Origin: Streptomyces sp. NBC_00663
GTDB taxonomy: Bacteria; Actinomycetota; Actinomycetes; Streptomycetales; Streptomycetaceae
Direction: 5' to 3'
DNA: 64,000 nt
Assembly (NCBI RefSeq): GCF_036226885.1
Contig: NZ_CP109027.1
Span: 2,852,001-2,916,000 of the forward strand
Shown: in pieces, positions 31,515 through 39,599 of the stretch
Numbering within the stretch: the stretch's first letter is position 1
Layout of the letters: every line of letters starts with the position of its first letter
Made by a program: the position numbers and the translations under genes
Notes under the pieces: generated by a model
Databases searched by the model: none
The model's input: the letters and a program-made list of their open reading frames with translations, nothing else
What the model was told of the DNA's origin: nothing

Positions 31515-33073
31515 GCGTCCTCAAGTGCCTGCCAGGACGCGGCGATCACGTTCTCCGCTACGCCCACCGTCGACCACTCCCCCGTGCCGTCCGACGTGGA
31601 GATGAGGACTCGGGTGGTGGAGGACGTGCCGTGGACGCCTTCCAGGATGCGGACCTTGTAGTCGACCAGGTCCAGCTTGGCGAGTTGCGGGTAGAGCTTT
31701 TCGAGGGCTACCCGGAGGGCACGGTCGAGGGCGTTGACCGGGCCGTTGCCCTCGGCGGTGGCGACGATGCGCTCGCCCTTGGCGTAGAGCTTGACGGTGG
31801 CCTCGTTGGCGTGGGAGCCGTCGGGGCGGTCCTCGACGATGGCTCGCCAGGACTCGACCTCGAAGTACTTCAGCGGGCGGCCCTCGACCTCGCCGCGCAG
31901 CAGGAGTTCGAAGGAGGCGTCCGCCGCCTCGTACGTGTAGCCCTTGAGCTCGCGCTCCTTGACCCGTTCCACGACCCGGCCGACCAGCTCGCGGTCGCCG
32001 CCGAGGTCGACGCCGAGCTCCTTGCCCTTCAGCTCGATCGAGGCACGGCCCGCCATGTCGGAGACCAGCATGCGCATGGTGTTGCCGACCAGCTCGGGGT
32101 CGATGTGCTGGTACAGGTCCGGGTCGACCTTGATCGCGGAGGCGTGCAGGCCGGCCTTGTGGGCGAAGGCCGAGACGCCGACGTAGGGCTGGTGGGTGGA
32201 GGGGGTGAGGTTGACGACCTCGGCGATGGCGTGCGAGATCCTGGTCATCTCGCGCAGCTTGCCCTCGGGCAGCACCTTCTTGCCGTACTTCAGCTCCAGC
32301 GCCGCGACCACCGGGAACAGGTTGGCGTTGCCGACCCGCTCGCCGTAGCCGTTGGCCGTGCACTGGACGTGGGTCGCGCCCGCGTCGACGGCGGCCAGCG
32401 TGTTCGCGACCGCGCACCCCGTGTCGTCCTGGGTGTGGATGCCGAGGCGGGCGCCGGTGTCGGCGAGAACCGTGGAGACCACGGCCTGGACCTGGGCCGG
32501 GAGCATGCCGCCGTTGGTGTCGCAGAGGATGACCACGGAGGCGCCGGCCTCCGAGGCCGTCCGTACGACCGCCTTCGCGTACTCCGGGTTGGCGCGGTAG
32601 CCGTCGAAGAAGTGCTCGCAGTCGACGAAGACCCGGCGGCCCTGTGCCGTCAGGTACGACACCGTGTCGCGGACCATCTCCAGGTTCTCGTCCAGCGTGG
32701 TGCGCAGGGCGAGTTCGACATGGCGGTCGTGGGACTTGGCGACCAGCGTGATCACCGGAGCGCCCGACTCCAGCAGTGCCTTGACCTGGGGGTCTTCGGA
32801 TGCCTTGGCGCCCGCCCGGCGGGTCGCGCCGAAGGCGACCAGCTGGGCGTGCTTGAACTCGATCTCCGCCTGGGCGCGGGCGAAGAACTCGGTGTCCCGC
32901 GGGTTGGCGCCGGGCCAGCCGCCCTCGATGAAGCCCACGCCGAAGTCGTCCAGGTGCCGTGCGATGGCCAGCTTGTCCGCGACGGTGAGGTTGATGCCCT
33001 CGCGCTGGGCGCCGTCGCGCAGGGTGGTGTCGAAGACGTGGAACTGATCGTCGAGTTCGCTGGTTTCGGTCAT
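31469..33073 (-). CDS. cimA: Citramalate synthase (CimA/LeuA2 type)
   Basis: 534 residues from the ATG at 33073 (AGGAG upstream). A DRE-TIM metallolyase barrel opens with FHVFDTTLRDGAQREGINL and has ILCDTNGG and HTQDDTGCAVANT. It then has the AFAHKAGLHASAI motif of the accessory domain and a C-terminal regulatory LeuA-dimer domain (VRILEGVHGTSSTTRVLI). It condenses pyruvate with acetyl-CoA to (R)-citramalate, the threonine-independent route to 2-ketobutyrate and isoleucine. A leader with an Ile-Ile peptide and a U-tailed hairpin lies upstream. The 3' end overlaps DUF397. Confidence 0.88.
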   Translation of the reverse strand: MTETSELDDQFHVFDTTLRDGAQREGINLTVADKLAIARHLDDFGVGFIEGGWPGANPRDTEFFARAQAEIEFKHAQLVAFGATRRAGAKASEDPQVKALLESGAPVITLVAKSHDRHVELALRTTLDENLEMVRDTVSYLTAQGRRVFVDCEHFFDGYRANPEYAKAVVRTASEAGASVVILCDTNGGMLPAQVQAVVSTVLADTGARLGIHTQDDTGCAVANTLAAVDAGATHVQCTANGYGERVGNANLFPVVAALELKYGKKVLPEGKLREMTRISHAIAEVVNLTPSTHQPYVGVSAFAHKAGLHASAIKVDPDLYQHIDPELVGNTMRMLVSDMAGRASIELKGKELGVDLGGDRELVGRVVERVKERELKGYTYEAADASFELLLRGEVEGRPLKYFEVESWRAIVEDRPDGSHANEATVKLYAKGERIVATAEGNGPVNALDRALRVALEKLYPQLAKLDLVDYKVRILEGVHGTSSTTRVLISTSDGTGEWSTVGVAENVIAASWQALEDAYTYGLLRAGVEPAE

Positions 33074-33184
33074 GGTCTCAAGGCTCCTGAGGATTGGATC
33101 TCGGTCGTACCGGAATGACCGGCTCCACCGCCCCCACATACTCCCTCGCGCTCTCGCTTCCGGCTGCGGGTGGGCCAGAAAAGC

Positions 33185-33211
33185 GAAAAACCCCTCGCGG
33201 GTGCGAGAGGT
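33185..33211 (-). terminator. Attenuator terminator in the cimA leader
   Basis: Reverse-strand RNA forms a 9-bp stem with one mismatch (ACCUCUCGC / GCGAGGGGU) and an ACCC loop. UUUUU and further U-rich sequence follow, unusual for this genome. The 3' end CGAGGGGUUUUU is the same as that of the ilvB leader terminator at the right edge of the window. Confidence 0.7.
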
Positions 33212-33265
33212 CTGCGCGCGGGTCGAGGACGACGGTGTCCGCCCGTACCTGGTCGTACGAGACGG

Positions 33266-33301
33266 TCACTGCGGACCGGCGCGCCTGCTGCCAATAATCA
33301 T
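33266..33301 (-). CDS. Candidate leader peptide MIIGSRRAGPQ of cimA
   Basis: The reverse strand reads ATG-ATT-ATT-GGC-AGC-AGG-CGC-GCC-GGT-CCG-CAG-TGA. Two consecutive isoleucine codons, both the rare ATT, sit immediately after the start, upstream of an isoleucine-pathway gene and a terminator. No good Shine-Dalgarno is visible, so the transcript may be leaderless or the ORF fortuitous. Confidence 0.45.
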   Translation of the reverse strand: MIIGSRRAGPQ

Positions 33302-33382
33302 GGCGAACGAGAGCACGGGGGCAGTCTGGCACAAGTCACCCCCGTGCTCACCGTCCGTCTCAGGATGCGAACCGTGTGCTGG

Positions 33383-34675
33383 TCAGCGCAGGTGGCGGAC
33401 GAAGCCGTCGGTGACCCCGTTGGTGTCGTCCGGCACCAGTTGGGTGGAGCCGGACGAGAGGCCGACCTCCTTGCCGCCGCGGCTCACGGAGTAGAGGGTG
33501 ACCGCCTCGTCCTCCACGGTGCCTCCGGCGACCGACTCGCTGACGAGGCGGACCGAACCGGTACGCAGATCGCGCAGATAGACGTTCTGGACGCCGAAGT
33601 AACCCGTCTCCCGGTTCCGCGGGGTCGCCTCGTAGGCCAGGTACCGGCCGTCGGAGCTGATCTCGGAGCTCTGGATGCCGAACGCGGTCTCCGCGTTGTG
33701 GGAGATCCTGCGGATCTTGCCGGTCACCAGGTCGCGCACGAAGACGTCCGGATCGGTGCCGTTGGTGTCGTCCGGGACCAGGTCCGGGGCGCCCGAGCTG
33801 AAGGCGACCAGCCGGCCGTTCGCGGTGAGCGAGCCGTCGAGGGCCGCGTTGGTCGGGGTGCCGTCGGGGGTGACGTTGAGCTGCTGCTGGGTGCCTTCGC
33901 GGATGTCGTACGCCCACAGCGCGGAGCCCGGGCCGCGGTACTGGAACTGGTTGTAGAGGATGCGGCTGCCGTCCTCGCTGACGTCGTACACGACCGATGT
34001 CCACTCCGGGCGGGCACGCTCGCTGACCCGCTTCACCGTCCCGGTCTCGCGGTCGAGGAGGTAGAGCATCCGGTAGCCGTTGGGGTCGTCGGCCTCCATC
34101 CGGTTGGGCCGGGCGGTGAAGGCGATGTAGCGGGCGTCGGCCGACATCGCGGCGCCGCCCGTGTCGACGGAGCGGCCGTCGATTCCGAAGCTGAGCCGTT
34201 CGGTGGTGCCGGTGCGGCGGTCGTGCAGATAGACGTCGTCGACCCATTCGTCGGCGGGCGGCGGGGTGTCCCAGTGGACGAGGTTGCGGGCCCGGGAGGT
34301 GAACAGGACGTACCGGCCGTCGGGGCTGATCTCGAACGAGCTGGACGTGTCGTCGGCCTGGACGCCTGCGGAGCTGACGTTCACCCGCTCGACGGTGCCC
34401 TTGCGCAGGTCGCGGACGAAGACGTCCCGGAGCCCGTTGGTGTCCCCGGGCACCAGGTTGGAGGCGTCCGACGAGAAGACCGCGAAGCGGCCGTTGCCGC
34501 TGAACTCGGGGCCGTAGGTGGCGCTGTCGCCCTGCTCCCCCGTGGCCGAGACGCCGAGACGCTCGGTGCGCGGGGCCGGGGCCGGGGCCGGGGCAGCCGA
34601 CGCCGTGGTGGCGGAGAGGGTGAGCAGGCCGGCGACGAGCGCGACGGCCAGTGCGGTGCGTGTGCTGGCGTACAA
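33383..34675 (-). CDS. Secreted TolB/PD40 beta-propeller protein, copy 1
   Basis: 430 residues. Signal peptide ending in ASA-APAPAP; then 6-7 propeller blades recognised by repeated S-x-D-G-R-Y-x-A/L-F units (SPDGRYVLFTS, SADARYIAFTA, SSDGRYLAYEA) alternating with VPGDTNGxxDVFVRDLxTG units. The DTNGxxD core matches short Ca-loop motifs. The protein ends DDTNGVTDGFVRHLR. The function is unknown; secreted propellers may bind wall polymers or proteins. It is the last of three tandem paralogues on this strand, 48 nt after copy 2. Confidence 0.82.
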   Translation of the reverse strand: MYASTRTALAVALVAGLLTLSATTASAAPAPAPAPRTERLGVSATGEQGDSATYGPEFSGNGRFAVFSSDASNLVPGDTNGLRDVFVRDLRKGTVERVNVSSAGVQADDTSSSFEISPDGRYVLFTSRARNLVHWDTPPPADEWVDDVYLHDRRTGTTERLSFGIDGRSVDTGGAAMSADARYIAFTARPNRMEADDPNGYRMLYLLDRETGTVKRVSERARPEWTSVVYDVSEDGSRILYNQFQYRGPGSALWAYDIREGTQQQLNVTPDGTPTNAALDGSLTANGRLVAFSSGAPDLVPDDTNGTDPDVFVRDLVTGKIRRISHNAETAFGIQSSEISSDGRYLAYEATPRNRETGYFGVQNVYLRDLRTGSVRLVSESVAGGTVEDEAVTLYSVSRGGKEVGLSSGSTQLVPDDTNGVTDGFVRHLR

Positions 34676-34723
34676 GAGCGTTTCCCCCTGTGATGGTTCG
34701 GTGGTTCGGTCGTCCTGGGCTGG

Positions 34724-36028
34724 TCAGTGCAGGCGGCGGGCGAAGATGTCCGTCACCCCGTTGGTGTCGTCCGGTACGAGGTTCGTGGCGTCCGACGCGT
34801 AGGCGACCCGGTGGCCGCTCAGCGCCGTGCCGCCTGTCGCCGGGCCGTCCGGCTGGGTGCCGTCGGCGGCCGTGCCGACCCGCTGGATCGCGCCGGTCCG
34901 CAGGTCCTTGACGAAGACGTCGGCGACGCCGTTGGTGTCCCCGGGCACCAGGTTCGTCGCCGTCGACACGAAGGCGACCCGGCGACCGTCACCGCTCAGG
35001 TACGCCCCGGCGCTGGCGCCGTCGCCCTGCGTGCCGTCGGCCGCGGTGCTGACGCGCACGGTGGTCTGTGACGCGCGGTCGAAGGCGAAGACGTCGGTGA
35101 CCTTGTTGGTGTCGTCGGGCACCAGGGAGCGGACGTTGGAGGCGAAGGCGAACACGCGGGCGTCGGCGCTGAGCGACGAGTCGAACGACCCTTCCTTGTA
35201 GACGTACTTGGCGGGCCGGCTGATCTGTTCCGTCGTCTGCTCGACCCGGTCGCGCACATAGACGTTGCGGGCGTGGGTGTAGTCGTGGGCCGGGTCCAGC
35301 TGGTCGGCCGACTCGAAGGCCACGTACCGGCCGTCGGCGCTGAGGGCCGCCCCGAGGGAGTCGGCCTCGCCGAGCGTGCCGTCGGTGCGGTACTGGACCA
35401 GCTCGTCCCTGCCCGTGCGCAGGTCGTGGACGATCACGTCGTCCCGTCCGTTGGTGTCGCCGGGCGCGGCGTCCGGGGTCGATGTGGTGTACGCGACGAC
35501 CCGGCCGTCCGCGCTGATGGCGGGCGAGTGGTTGAGCAGATAGCGCGGTGGCACGTCCGGGTGGCCGTGGCTGACGCGCTCGGTGCGGTGGGTGCGGCGG
35601 TCGACGAGGTAGATGTCGTCGAGGCCGTTGTCGTCGTCCTTGGTGAGCGCGGCGGCGGTGGCGACGACGACGCGCCGGCCGTCGCCGCTGAGCGCCACGC
35701 CCGTCGCCGGGCCCTGGCCCACCCGCTCGGTGCGGCCGGTGCGCAGGTCGTGGACGAAGGCGTCGGCGACGCCGTTGGTGTCCCCCGGGACCAGGTCGGT
35801 GGCGGTCGAGACGAAGGCGACGTACCGGCCGTCCGCGCTGAGCACCGGGCGGCCCGAGGGACCGTCGGCCTGCCGGCCGTGGGTGCTCACGCTGGCCCGT
35901 TCGGTGCGCTGCGTGGTGTTCGGGCCGGCCTCGGCCGGTAGGGCGGCCACGGCGAGCGCGGCCACGACGGCGGCGCTCAGAGTCGTACGGCGGGCGGCGC
36001 TCAGAGTCGTACGGTGTGCGAGTCTCAT
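34724..36028 (-). CDS. Secreted TolB/PD40 beta-propeller protein, copy 2
   Basis: 434 residues. The N-terminus contains a duplicated octapeptide (RTTLSAAR, RTTLSAAV) from a 24-bp DNA duplication, extending the signal peptide before PAEA. The same blade pattern follows (SADGRYVAFVSTATDLVPGD; SGDGRRVAFVSTATNLVPGD), with 6-7 DTNGxxD/DDTNxxxD units. It ends DDTNGVTDIFARRLH. It lies 38 nt downstream of copy 3 and probably belongs to the same transcript. Paralogues of this kind usually arise by local duplication. Confidence 0.82.
   Translation of the reverse strand: MRLAHRTTLSAARRTTLSAAVVAALAVAALPAEAGPNTTQRTERASVSTHGRQADGPSGRPVLSADGRYVAFVSTATDLVPGDTNGVADAFVHDLRTGRTERVGQGPATGVALSGDGRRVVVATAAALTKDDDNGLDDIYLVDRRTHRTERVSHGHPDVPPRYLLNHSPAISADGRVVAYTTSTPDAAPGDTNGRDDVIVHDLRTGRDELVQYRTDGTLGEADSLGAALSADGRYVAFESADQLDPAHDYTHARNVYVRDRVEQTTEQISRPAKYVYKEGSFDSSLSADARVFAFASNVRSLVPDDTNKVTDVFAFDRASQTTVRVSTAADGTQGDGASAGAYLSGDGRRVAFVSTATNLVPGDTNGVADVFVKDLRTGAIQRVGTAADGTQPDGPATGGTALSGHRVAYASDATNLVPDDTNGVTDIFARRLH
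35969..36014 (-). repeat. 24-bp tandem duplication in the signal peptide of copy 2
   Basis: A 22-base sequence ending CAGAGTCGTACGG occurs at 35969-35990 and again at 35993-36014 (24-bp period). It is in frame and adds eight residues to the signal peptide N-region. Confidence 0.85.
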
Positions 36029-36066
36029 GGAAGATCCCCCCAGATTTCCCTTGCCTGCAACGGAGT

Positions 36067-37338
36067 TCAGTGCAGCCGACGGACGAACACGTCACGGTTG
36101 TCGTTCGTGTCGCCCGGCACGAGGTTCGAGGCCCAGGAGTCGAAGGCCACGGCCTTGCCGTTCCGGCTGACCGCGGTGGACGGCCAGCCCTGGTGATCGC
36201 TCTCCCCGCCGCCCTCGGCGACCGTCACCCGCTGGGTGCGGCCGGTGCGCAGGTCGCGGGAGAAGAGCGGGCCGTGGGCGGTGTCGCCCGCGACGAGGTT
36301 CGTGGCGCCGGAGACGAAGGCGACGCGGCGGCCGTCCTCGCTGATCACCGGCTGGTACGAGCGGGCGTCGAGCTGCTCGCCGGTGGCGCCGACGGAGATC
36401 CGCTCGACGGTGCCCTTCTTCATGTCCCGGACGAAGATGTCCTCCAGTCCGTTGGTGTCCCCGGGCACGAGGTCGGGTGCCGCCGAGGAGAAGACCGCGT
36501 ACCTGCCGTCGCCGCTGAAGGTGGGGCGGCCGGTGCGCTGGTCGGGGCGGTCGAAGCGTTCCTTGACGCCGGTGCGCCGGTCCCAGGTGTAGGCGGCGCC
36601 GTGCGGTCCGGGCCTGGCCTGGCTCATGGTGTAGGCGACACGGCCGCCGTCGGCGCTCAGGGTGGGGGCGCCGATGATCCAGGTGTGCGCGTCGTCGGTG
36701 GGCGGCGGTTCGGTGACGCTGACCAGGCGGGTGGTGCCGGCCTCGCGGTCGCGGACATAGACGCCGGCCCACATGCGGGTGCCGGTGTCGCCGTGGTCGG
36801 CGAGCGACGAGACGAAGGCGATGTACCGTCCGTCGCGGCTGATCACGGGGTCGGTGGAGTAGGCCGGTTTCCCGTCGTCGGTGAGGCTGACGACCTCGGT
36901 GCGGTCCTTCACCCGGTCCCAGAGGAAGACGCCCGAGAACCAGTCGCCTGCCTCGGCCGACCCGGTGCCGCCCTGGAAGACGACGTACCGTCCGTCGGCG
37001 CTGATCTTCGCGTCGTGGGCGAGCGTGTAGGGCCCGCCGTCGTCGCGCACGCTGACCTGCCGGAGGGTGCCCTTGCGCAGGTCGCGCAGGAACACGTCGG
37101 TGGACTGGTCGGTGTCCCCGGGCACCAGTCCGTCGGCGTCGGACTCGAAGACGACGAACCGCCCGTCACCGCTGATCGACGGGGTCCGCGAGTCCCCGGC
37201 CACCTGGTCACCGGTACCGGTCACGCTGACCCGCCGGGTCCCCTCTCCGGCGGGCGCCGCACCGGCCCCTTGCACCGCCGGCAGCACCATCGCCCCCGCG
37301 AGCAGCGCTACAGACGTCCCCCGTAAGACAACTGACAT
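36067..37338 (-). CDS. Secreted TolB/PD40 beta-propeller protein, copy 3 (promoter-proximal)
   Basis: 423 residues. Signal peptide (LLAGAMVLPAVQGAGA), then propeller blades (SGDGRFVVFESDADGLVPGD; SADGRYVVFQGGTGS; SEDGRRVAFVSGATNLVAGD) and a final GDTNDNRDVFVRRLH. A GGGGGAA precedes the start, as upstream of copy 1. It is the first gene of the three-gene array, with a 114-base upstream gap after the TetR gene. Residues at the DTNGxxD loops are less regular than in copies 1 and 2. Confidence 0.82.
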   Translation of the reverse strand: MSVVLRGTSVALLAGAMVLPAVQGAGAAPAGEGTRRVSVTGTGDQVAGDSRTPSISGDGRFVVFESDADGLVPGDTDQSTDVFLRDLRKGTLRQVSVRDDGGPYTLAHDAKISADGRYVVFQGGTGSAEAGDWFSGVFLWDRVKDRTEVVSLTDDGKPAYSTDPVISRDGRYIAFVSSLADHGDTGTRMWAGVYVRDREAGTTRLVSVTEPPPTDDAHTWIIGAPTLSADGGRVAYTMSQARPGPHGAAYTWDRRTGVKERFDRPDQRTGRPTFSGDGRYAVFSSAAPDLVPGDTNGLEDIFVRDMKKGTVERISVGATGEQLDARSYQPVISEDGRRVAFVSGATNLVAGDTAHGPLFSRDLRTGRTQRVTVAEGGGESDHQGWPSTAVSRNGKAVAFDSWASNLVPGDTNDNRDVFVRRLH

Positions 37339-37452
37339 CGTTTCCCCCGATGACGCTGATTCCCCCGGCCCTGCGCCAAGGGCTCTCCACGAGGCAAGCG
37401 CATCAACAAGGCCACGGCAATCCCCCGAATTGAGTACAACCCGGGCGTCGGC

Positions 37453-38055
37453 TCAGGCGTCCGCGAGGAGACCCTCGTCCAGGAACTCCCGTACGTGGCC
37501 GAGAATCTGCGTCCGGTCGGTGCCGCGGAGGCCGATCGCCACATGGATGGAGAAGCCGTCCAGCAGCGCGCGCAGCCGGGCCGCGAAGCGGTCCGGGTCC
37601 ACCGGCCGGAACTCCCCCCGCGACACCCCCTCGGCCAGCAGGGCCACCAGGTCACGGTGCCAGGCGCCCTCGATGGCGGCCTGCCGGTCGCGGGCGTCGT
37701 CGGCGGCGTTCTGCGAGCGGTTCCAGACCTCCAGCCACAGGGTCCAGTGGGGGTCACGGTGACCGTCGGGGACGTACAGGTCGACATACGCATCGAGCCG
37801 TTCCCGCGCGGGCCCGACCCGGGCCAGCAGCCGCCCGCGCTCGGCGCCGAGCCGTCCCTCGCTCCACTCCAGGGTCTGGAGCAGCAGTTCGTCCTTGGAG
37901 CGGAAGTAGTACAGAAGATGACCACTGCTCATGCCGACCTCACGCCCGAGGGCGGCCATGGTGAGCTTCTCCAGACCGCGGTCGGCGATCATCTCCATGG
38001 CGGCCGTGAGGATGCGCTCGCGCGGCGGGGCGGGGGTGCGGCGGGGGGTGCTCAT
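37453..38055 (-). CDS. TetR-family regulator of the urease/agmatine deiminase operon
   Basis: 200 residues. N-terminal TetR helix-turn-helix (RERILTAAMEMIADRGLEKLTMAALGREVGMSSGHLLYYFRSKDELL, about 12-58) and a ligand-binding helical domain (LWLEVWNRSQNAADDARDRQ). It is the last gene of a five-gene run. Its start overlaps the stop of the zinc-ribbon gene (ATGA). It is the natural candidate to bind the perfect dyad at 42022-42040 at the head of the operon and to regulate the operon and the divergent permease. Confidence 0.9.
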   Translation of the reverse strand: MSTPRRTPAPPRERILTAAMEMIADRGLEKLTMAALGREVGMSSGHLLYYFRSKDELLLQTLEWSEGRLGAERGRLLARVGPARERLDAYVDLYVPDGHRDPHWTLWLEVWNRSQNAADDARDRQAAIEGAWHRDLVALLAEGVSRGEFRPVDPDRFAARLRALLDGFSIHVAIGLRGTDRTQILGHVREFLDEGLLADA

Positions 38056-38549
38056 ACGGCGGTCACCCGGACCGCGTCGGGCAGGAAGTGTGTCTCGTAC
38101 GGCCCGGTGCAGTCGGCGAAGAAGGTCGCCACCACCGCCCCGCACGCGCCGCACACCTCGTTGGGCCCCTCGCGCCCGGGCGGCCCGCAGCAGCCGATCT
38201 CCAGGAACGCGGGATTCTGCGCGAGCTGCGCGCGGGCGTCCTCCGGGTGGACGACCAGGGTGTCGCGCGGCCCGGCGGAGATCAGGAACCCGGGACCGTC
38301 GGGGTCCCCCATCAAGGAGTTGCCCGGGTGGGCGACGCCGGTCCACTCCGGGTCGGGGTGCGGAACGTACGGCGCCCCGCACGCCTCCGGGTCCACGGCG
38401 TACGTGCCGCGCGGCATCGTCGCCGGGGCGCGGCGGGCGCCGTCGGCGCCCTTGCTGCCGTCGTACTCCGGGCGGGCGGGTACCTCGGCCAGCAGACGCA
38501 GTGGCTCGGTCAGCCGTGCGCCGCAGGCGGCACAGTTCAGCACATTCAC
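38052..38549 (-). CDS. Zinc-ribbon-like hypothetical protein
   Basis: 165 residues from a GTG at 38549. A CxxC pair at each end (NCAACGARL near residues 5-10; EVCGACGAVVATFFADC near 131-146) could build a zinc site. The middle contains ISAGPRDTLVVHPEDARAQL. There is no signal peptide or membrane segment. It lies 9 nt after the agmatine deiminase stop and overlaps the TetR start, so it belongs to the operon. The family is not recognised; a metal-delivery or structural role for the urease-like enzyme is speculation. Confidence 0.7.
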   Translation of the reverse strand: MNVLNCAACGARLTEPLRLLAEVPARPEYDGSKGADGARRAPATMPRGTYAVDPEACGAPYVPHPDPEWTGVAHPGNSLMGDPDGPGFLISAGPRDTLVVHPEDARAQLAQNPAFLEIGCCGPPGREGPNEVCGACGAVVATFFADCTGPYETHFLPDAVRVTAV

Positions 38550-38558
38550 CCGTACGTT

Positions 38559-39590
38559 CTACCTGACGCCCGCCCTCGGCTGCTGCTGGGTGATGCAGTG
38601 GATGCCGCCGCCGCCCGCGAAGATCGTGCGGGCGTCGACGAGGGTGACCGTCCGCTCGGGGAAGAGGCGGCGGAAGATCCCGGCCGCGAGTTCGTCGTTC
38701 GGGTCGTCGAAGCCGCAGAGGACCACACCGCCGTTGCAGAGGTAGTGGTTGATGTAGGAGTAATCGACCCAGTCGCCGTCCTCGTCGGTCAGGACCGTGG
38801 GGGCGGGGATCTCGACGACCTCCAGACGACGCCCCCGCGCGTCGGTCTGACCGCGCAGGATCTCGACGTACTCCAGGGAGCGGGCGTGGTCGGGGTGGGC
38901 CGGGTCGCGCTGGCTGTGGACGACCACGACGCCCGGCCGCGCGAAGGCCGCGACGATGTCGACGTGGCCCTGGGTGCCGTACGTGCCGTAGTCGCCGGCG
39001 AGGCCGTGCGGGAGCCAGATGGCCTTGGTGGTGCCGAGCCGGGCGTGGATCTCCGCCTCGACCTGCTCGCGGGTCCAGCCGGGGTTGCGGCCCGCGCCGA
39101 GCTGGACGGTGTCGGTGAGCAGGACCGTGCCCTCGCCGTCCACGTGGATCGCGCCGCCCTCGTTGACGAGCGTCGAGGCGTACGACGGGACGCCCACGAG
39201 GTCGGCGACCTGCCCGGCGATCTTCGCGTCGTGCTCCCAGCGGGCCCAGTCCTGTCCGCCCCAGCCGTTGAACACCCAGTCCACGGCGGCGAGTTGCCCC
39301 GCCCGGTCCTTCACGAAGGTCGGGCCGATGTCCCGCATCCACGCGTCGTCCAGCTCACGCTCCACCAACTCGACGTCCGGTCCGAGCAGTTCACGGGCGG
39401 AGTCACCCTGCCCCGGCGCGTGCACCATGGTCACCGGCTCGAAGCAGCGCACCGCACGGGCCACCGCCGCCCAGGCGGCGCGGGCCTCGGCCAGCTCCTC
39501 GTCGTCGGTGAACGTCGGATTGGGTCCGGGCCAGGCCATCCAGGTGCGCTCGTGCGGTTCCCATTCGGCGGGCATACGGAAGTCGGTCAT
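38559..39590 (-). CDS. aguA: Agmatine deiminase (peptidyl-arginine deiminase-like)
   Basis: 343 residues. The guanidino-group-modifying fold is shown by MPAEWEPHERTWMAWPG at the start, DDAWMRDIGPTFV, AIHVDGEGTVLL, HVDIVAAFARPG and the nucleophile Cys332 in GGGIHCITQQQP. It converts agmatine to N-carbamoylputrescine and ammonia. It lies 9 nt after urease alpha. No N-carbamoylputrescine amidase (AguB) is encoded in the window. That leaves open whether the urease-like enzyme, which also acts on a ureido group, takes over the next step. Confidence 0.92.
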   Translation of the reverse strand: MTDFRMPAEWEPHERTWMAWPGPNPTFTDDEELAEARAAWAAVARAVRCFEPVTMVHAPGQGDSARELLGPDVELVERELDDAWMRDIGPTFVKDRAGQLAAVDWVFNGWGGQDWARWEHDAKIAGQVADLVGVPSYASTLVNEGGAIHVDGEGTVLLTDTVQLGAGRNPGWTREQVEAEIHARLGTTKAIWLPHGLAGDYGTYGTQGHVDIVAAFARPGVVVVHSQRDPAHPDHARSLEYVEILRGQTDARGRRLEVVEIPAPTVLTDEDGDWVDYSYINHYLCNGGVVLCGFDDPNDELAAGIFRRLFPERTVTLVDARTIFAGGGGIHCITQQQPRAGVR

Positions 39591-39599
39591 GAGCGAGTC

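Larger units (their letters stand above)
33074..33382. other. Leader and intergenic region upstream of cimA
   Basis: 309 bases between the cimA start and the end of the first propeller gene. It contains, on the reverse strand, a candidate 11-codon leader ORF (33266-33301) and an attenuator-type terminator (33185-33211). About 95 nt separate the hairpin from the cimA RBS. The part beyond 33320 presumably holds the promoter and the 3' UTR of the neighbouring gene. Confidence 0.6.
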
